A stretch of DNA of 64,000 bases from Deltaproteobacteria bacterium (GTDB lineage: Bacteria; Desulfobacterota; Desulfobacteria; Desulfobacterales; QNYZ01), in NCBI GenBank assembly GCA_003973265.1, contig QNYZ01000043.1, forward strand, positions 1 to 64,000, in the 5' to 3' direction. Positions 61,016 to 64,000 of this stretch are shown here, one piece after another; within the stretch, counting starts at the first letter, position 1, and each line of letters begins with the position of its first letter. The position numbers and the translations under genes are program-made. Under the pieces are notes generated by a model. It ran no database searches. It was not told the DNA's origin and was given only the letters and a program-made list of their open reading frames with translations.

Positions 61016-61255
61016 GGGGGGTTCCCGGAACCATTTTTAGCGGACAACCCGGTTGATGCCGACCGGTGGAGACTTCAATATATCGACGGCCTGATACGTA
61101 CCGATATTCTTGATTTCGAGAAAGTGCATGACTTCATAGCGATGCCGCTTACCCTCGAATTAATGCGGGAACAGGCCGGCTTACCGCTTTCAAATGATAA
61201 TTTATCGCCCGCACTGGCCTATTTTCATAAAAAATACCATTTGCCGGCCGTCTAA
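61016..61255 (+). pseudogene. AAA_14/DUF4143-type ATPase relic
   Basis: Region 60847-61498 has no intact gene. A frame at 61016-61255 reads GGFPEPFLADNPVDADRWRL, then YIDGLIRTDILDFEKVHDF and PLTLELMREQAGLPLS. This is the internal segment of the ATP-binding AAA_14/DUF4143 proteins found near mobile elements and toxin-antitoxin-like loci. It ends HKKYHLPAV and a stop. The P-loop front part and the C-terminal nuclease-like part are gone. Nothing recognisable is seen in 61256-61498. Confidence 0.55.
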
Positions 61256-61498
61256 CTTGTAAAAAACCTTCGCCACGAGCGATTAGAAGATGATATTGCC
61301 ATTCGAAGCATGTTTCTATTTCTCGGTGGTCTGACCATCTGCCCCCCCCTAAATGGGAATGGTACGCGCCTGCAGGTTGTCATTCTGACGCCAATGTACT
61401 ATTTGTTTTTCATCTCGCTTCAATCTCATTAACCGAATTTCAATCAGAGCGACTACTTCATAAGCAATCCTGTGAAGTATTGACGAAAGGATTGGCCC

Positions 61499-62557
61499 AT
61501 GACCGATATTTATGAAAAGCTGGCCAGACATCTGGATCACCTGCCGGCCGGATTTCCGGCCACTGAATCCGGCGTGGAACTGCGTATTCTCAGGCGGTTG
61601 TTTTCCGAAGAAGAAGCCGGTATCGCCATGCAATTGACCATGCGGGCGGAAACGCCGGCGGATATTGCCCGGAAAATGGATCGGGATGCCGGGGGTCTGG
61701 CCCCGGTACTTGAAAAGATGGCCAGAAAAGGGCTTATTTTCCGTTCAAAAAAGGACGGCCAGGCCAGGTACAGTGCCGCCCAGTTTGTGGTCGGTATCTG
61801 GGAGTACCATGTCAATGACCTGTCCGAGGACCTGGTCCGGGACATGAATGAATATATCCCTCACCTGATAAAAAAATCGTGGATCAAACATCCCACCAAG
61901 CAGTTGCGGGTGGTTCCGGTAACCCAAAGCGTGTCCGCGGAAATGAAGGTAATGCCCTATGAGCAGGCCGAAGAAATTATCAGCAGCCAGTCGAAAATCG
62001 TCGTGGCCCCCTGTATCTGCCGCCGGGAACATGAACTGATCGGGGAGGGATGCGGCAAACTGATGGAAGCCTGCCTGATTTTCGGTGCCAGCGCATATTA
62101 TTACGAAGAAAACAACCTGGGACGCACCATTACACAAGACGAGGCGCGGGAAATTATCAATCAGGGCCTGTCCGACGGGCTGGTGCTGCAGCCGGGCAAT
62201 TCGCGCAAGCCTTCCAATATCTGTCTGTGCTGCGGGTGCTGCTGCCAGATTCTGAAGAACCTTAAAACACTGGAGAAGCCGGCCAAAGCGGTCTCCACCA
62301 GCTGGGTGGCGGCGGCGGATGAAGATCTCTGTACGGCCTGCAGCGTGTGCGTGGACCGGTGCCAGATGGACGCCATCACCGTGGATGACCATGCCCGGGT
62401 GGATCCGGACCGGTGTATCGGCTGCGGCCTGTGCGTTCCCACCTGTGAGTACGACGCCATGGCGCTGCATGAGATCGACGCGGACAAACATTATGTGCCG
62501 CCGCGAAATACGGTGGCCACCTATCTGAACCTGGCCAGGGATCGGGGGTTGATTTAG
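61499..62557 (+). CDS. Winged-helix 4Fe-4S ferredoxin protein
   Basis: A 352-residue cytoplasmic protein. The N-terminal ~95 residues form a winged-helix-like domain (LRILRRLFSEEEAGIAMQL, RAETPADIARKMDRDAGGL, MARKGLIFRSKKDGQARYS). The middle carries CICRREHELIGEGC and a very Cys-rich CLCCGCCCQ at about residues 241-249. The C-terminal domain is a two-cluster ferredoxin (DLCTACSVCVDRCQ and DRCIGCGLCVPTC). It could be a redox-sensing regulator or an electron carrier. It is not followed by a partner gene on the same strand. Confidence 0.8.
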   Translation: MTDIYEKLARHLDHLPAGFPATESGVELRILRRLFSEEEAGIAMQLTMRAETPADIARKMDRDAGGLAPVLEKMARKGLIFRSKKDGQARYSAAQFVVGIWEYHVNDLSEDLVRDMNEYIPHLIKKSWIKHPTKQLRVVPVTQSVSAEMKVMPYEQAEEIISSQSKIVVAPCICRREHELIGEGCGKLMEACLIFGASAYYYEENNLGRTITQDEAREIINQGLSDGLVLQPGNSRKPSNICLCCGCCCQILKNLKTLEKPAKAVSTSWVAAADEDLCTACSVCVDRCQMDAITVDDHARVDPDRCIGCGLCVPTCEYDAMALHEIDADKHYVPPRNTVATYLNLARDRGLI

Positions 62558-62598
62558 ATCTTAGCTGGCAGACGTCCTGTTCCCGATTTTTTATCCGG

Positions 62599-63819
62599 TT
62601 ACCGCCATGCGGGCATTTTCCCGGTATCGATAAAGAAGGGTTTTCCGAATGCATCCCGTTCCTCGCTGAAATACTGCACGGTCCTGGGGAAATAGGCCGG
62701 GTTGTCGGGGAAAATGTGCTGAAATTCGGTGCGGCAGGGTGCGCGAAAATCGTCGGCCGTCAGGTGAGGATATCGTTTCAGGCAGGCGTCTACGATCCGG
62801 TCAAAGAAATGTCCGCCCATGAACTTATCGTAGGTGATACTGAGAAAATGACCGGCCTCCATCCGGTTATAGGCGTTGAGGCCGGCATCGGAAAGTCCCA
62901 GATCCCGCCGCCGCCGCATATCGATGCCCACGCTTAAATCGCGGTGAACGACCCGTTTGATCACGCCGTTTTCATCGATCTCCAGGAGGACATTCTGGCC
63001 ATGGGGTTCGATCAGATAACCGAAATGGAGAAAACAGCCCACCCAGTGCCGGATAATCGGCAGCAGAATACTTTCCAGAACAAATTCCAGCGGATTGGCC
63101 GAACCGATCAGGTCAAAAAGCAGGATCGATTTGCCGGGATCATAAAAATCCTTTCCGTACAGGGAAAACCCGGGAACCAGGGTCCGCTTTTCGACCACAT
63201 GGGGAAACGGCCGCATATCCCGTACCAGGTAGCCCCAGTTTTCACCCCGGGGTGACTCGGGGTGCAGGTTCGCATGGGCCACACCAATCACTTCCCGTAA
63301 AAACGCAAAGCGGCCATCCATCTTTTCAATGCCCGCTTCCAGCTCGCGGGAAACGTTGATCGCCTGTTCAATGACCTCCTCACGCATTTTACGGCCATAG
63401 CGCGAGATGCGAAACGGAAAATGAACCTTGACCGCATGGTCCGGCGGGCCATTGAGCACGTGCAGGGTGCGGGTGGATGCGCCGGGCTCGACCTGAAGCG
63501 GGTCGGATTTTGCACCGATCTTCAGCGTTTGTACCACATACGGGTCATCGGCCCGTTCATCGAGGACCTGCGGATGGATACAAAAGCGGACGTCGTCGGC
63601 TCCGGTGTAGATCCGGGCCAGCTCGCCGGGCGGATTGGCCGAGTAAACATGCATCCGTTCCCGGGGCATGGCAAAGCATGGCAGTGAAAAGGAGGGCAGA
63701 CCGCCATCGGGCCGGTATTTTCTTTGGGCTTCAGTATAACCGGCATGTGGGCTGTACGTACGGGTGCCTTCGTTGCGGTAGCGTTCAAGGTGGGATAGTG
63801 AGGGAAGATTGAGTACCAT
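62599..63819 (-). CDS. Short IucA/IucC-family siderophore synthetase-like protein
   Basis: A 406-residue protein resembling NRPS-independent siderophore synthetases. HFPFRISRYGRKM (about residues 134-146) matches the ATP-binding basic motif. IIRHWVGCFLHFGYLIEPHGQNVLLEID (about 256-283) holds the EPHGQN signature, and VVHRDLSVGIDM the HRD-like motif. Normal IucA/IucC proteins have about 580-620 residues, so an N-terminal portion of about 150-200 is missing or replaced. The ATG at 63819 has little SD. No receptor, transporter or second synthetase is in the window. Confidence 0.72.
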   Translation of the reverse strand: MVLNLPSLSHLERYRNEGTRTYSPHAGYTEAQRKYRPDGGLPSFSLPCFAMPRERMHVYSANPPGELARIYTGADDVRFCIHPQVLDERADDPYVVQTLKIGAKSDPLQVEPGASTRTLHVLNGPPDHAVKVHFPFRISRYGRKMREEVIEQAINVSRELEAGIEKMDGRFAFLREVIGVAHANLHPESPRGENWGYLVRDMRPFPHVVEKRTLVPGFSLYGKDFYDPGKSILLFDLIGSANPLEFVLESILLPIIRHWVGCFLHFGYLIEPHGQNVLLEIDENGVIKRVVHRDLSVGIDMRRRRDLGLSDAGLNAYNRMEAGHFLSITYDKFMGGHFFDRIVDACLKRYPHLTADDFRAPCRTEFQHIFPDNPAYFPRTVQYFSEERDAFGKPFFIDTGKMPAWR

Positions 63820-63831
63820 TGTATTTTATTA

Positions 63832-63847
63832 TGATAGTAAAATATCA
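63832..63847. promoter_or_regulatory. Palindromic operator, possibly iron-responsive
   Basis: TGATAGTAAAATATCA on the plus strand has arms TGATA/TATCA and lies right at the predicted transcription start of the IucA/IucC gene. Its composition and symmetry resemble a Fur-type box without matching the full consensus. Together with the siderophore gene this suggests iron control. Confidence 0.4.
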
Positions 63848-63849
63848 AT

Positions 63850-63877
63850 ATTTTATCAAATTTTCGGTAAGTGTCAA
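63850..63877 (-). promoter_or_regulatory. Promoter of the IucA/IucC-like gene
   Basis: On the minus strand TTGACA (63877-63872), a 16-base spacer and TAAAAT (63855-63850) form a strong sigma70-type promoter in very AT-rich DNA. It is about 30 bases before the start codon and overlaps the flanking palindromes. Confidence 0.65.
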
Positions 63878-63935
63878 TTAAAGTACACCCGCAGTCGTTA
63901 TTTTTCCGGCAGGGAAAATTGCGTCAGTCAAGCTG

Positions 63936-64000
63936 TCAGTCGCGGCCCTCGATGGTAATGAAATCCGGATCGATATTTTTTAGAGGCAGGCGGGTTTTTA
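63936..64000 (-). CDS. Possible C-terminal end of a gene cut by the window edge
   Basis: On the minus strand 21 codons end at TGA 63936-63938, reading RLPLKNIDPDFITIEGRD at the C-terminus. The frame is open to the edge and protein-like, but too short to assign. It would lie upstream of the siderophore-type gene in the same orientation. Confidence 0.35.
   Translation of the reverse strand, partial: KTRLPLKNIDPDFITIEGRD

Noticed and set aside
1..64000. CRISPR arrays, prophage, rRNA operon or known multi-gene defence system
   Set aside because: No regularly spaced direct repeats, phage structural genes, rRNA sequence or recognisable restriction, CBASS, retron or similar gene sets were seen on reading both strands.

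Overview
The window looks like chromosomal DNA of a sulfate-reducing bacterium of the Desulfobacterales type (Desulfobacterota, formerly Deltaproteobacteria). This is inferred from gene content and order, not from a database match. The main evidence is a complete methylmalonyl-CoA block of the kind used by propionate-oxidising or propionate-forming sulfate reducers, the order ispE / tRNA-Gln / prs / rplY / pth, a CarD-type regulator, a membrane pyrophosphatase, and moderately GC-rich coding DNA with many GTG and TTG starts.

Layout. Positions 1-3415 are a scrapyard of mobile and degraded genes: two tyrosine recombinase fragments, a 5'-truncated DDE transposase, an IS256-type transposase fragment with an inverted repeat, one apparently intact two-TM orphan protein, and a frameshifted GMC oxidoreductase tail. 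Positions 3417-11047 (minus strand) are a housekeeping run: ffh, rpsP, khpA, rimM, trmD, an RNA methyltransferase, rplS, rnhB, yraN, rsmI, a phosphopantetheinyl transferase, fxsA and a mini NFACT-R protein. Positions 11114-17021 hold rlmN, a PP-loop thiouridylase-like protein, three consecutive DMT-family exporters and sfsA. Positions 17274-28886 (plus strand) hold serA, a DUF1844 protein, ispE overlapping tRNA-Gln, prs, rplY, pth, a K+-independent H+-pyrophosphatase, carD, rluD, an MBL hydrolase, a thioredoxin and an unknown protein. Positions 28897-32371 (minus strand) are the rpmH-rnpA-yidD-yidC-khpB operon.

Positions 32703-43313 are the metabolic centrepiece. It comprises a TetR regulator, methylmalonyl-CoA epimerase, a split methylmalonyl-CoA mutase, the MeaB chaperone, the 12S carboxyltransferase, a 69-residue conserved-looking small protein, a fused 5S-1.3S biotin subunit, and succinyl-CoA synthetase. 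No biotin carboxylase is present, so the carboxylase genes read as a methylmalonyl-CoA:pyruvate transcarboxylase. Together these enzymes interconvert propionyl-CoA, methylmalonyl-CoA, succinyl-CoA and succinate with ATP formation. hypA-hypB follow, then two tRNA-Ser genes on the opposite strand.

Positions 45039-64000 are mixed. They contain an acidic hypothetical protein, apbE, rimO, a polyprenyl diphosphate synthase, a FlgT-like exported protein, a CDP-alcohol phosphatidyltransferase and tRNA-Val. After these come a MoxR ATPase/CoxE-type VWA pair, a stand-alone MetE-like methyltransferase, a zinc-ribbon protein with tatA, sbcB-recQ and threonine aldolase. The window ends with an AAA_14 ATPase relic, a winged-helix ferredoxin protein and a short IucA/IucC-type siderophore synthetase with a possible iron-responsive operator.

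I found no CRISPR array, prophage or clear new defence system. The observations most worth a second look are the fused transcarboxylase with its small companion protein, the ispE/tRNA-Gln overlap, the MoxR-VWA pair with an unusual metal site, and two separate NFACT-R-type proteins.
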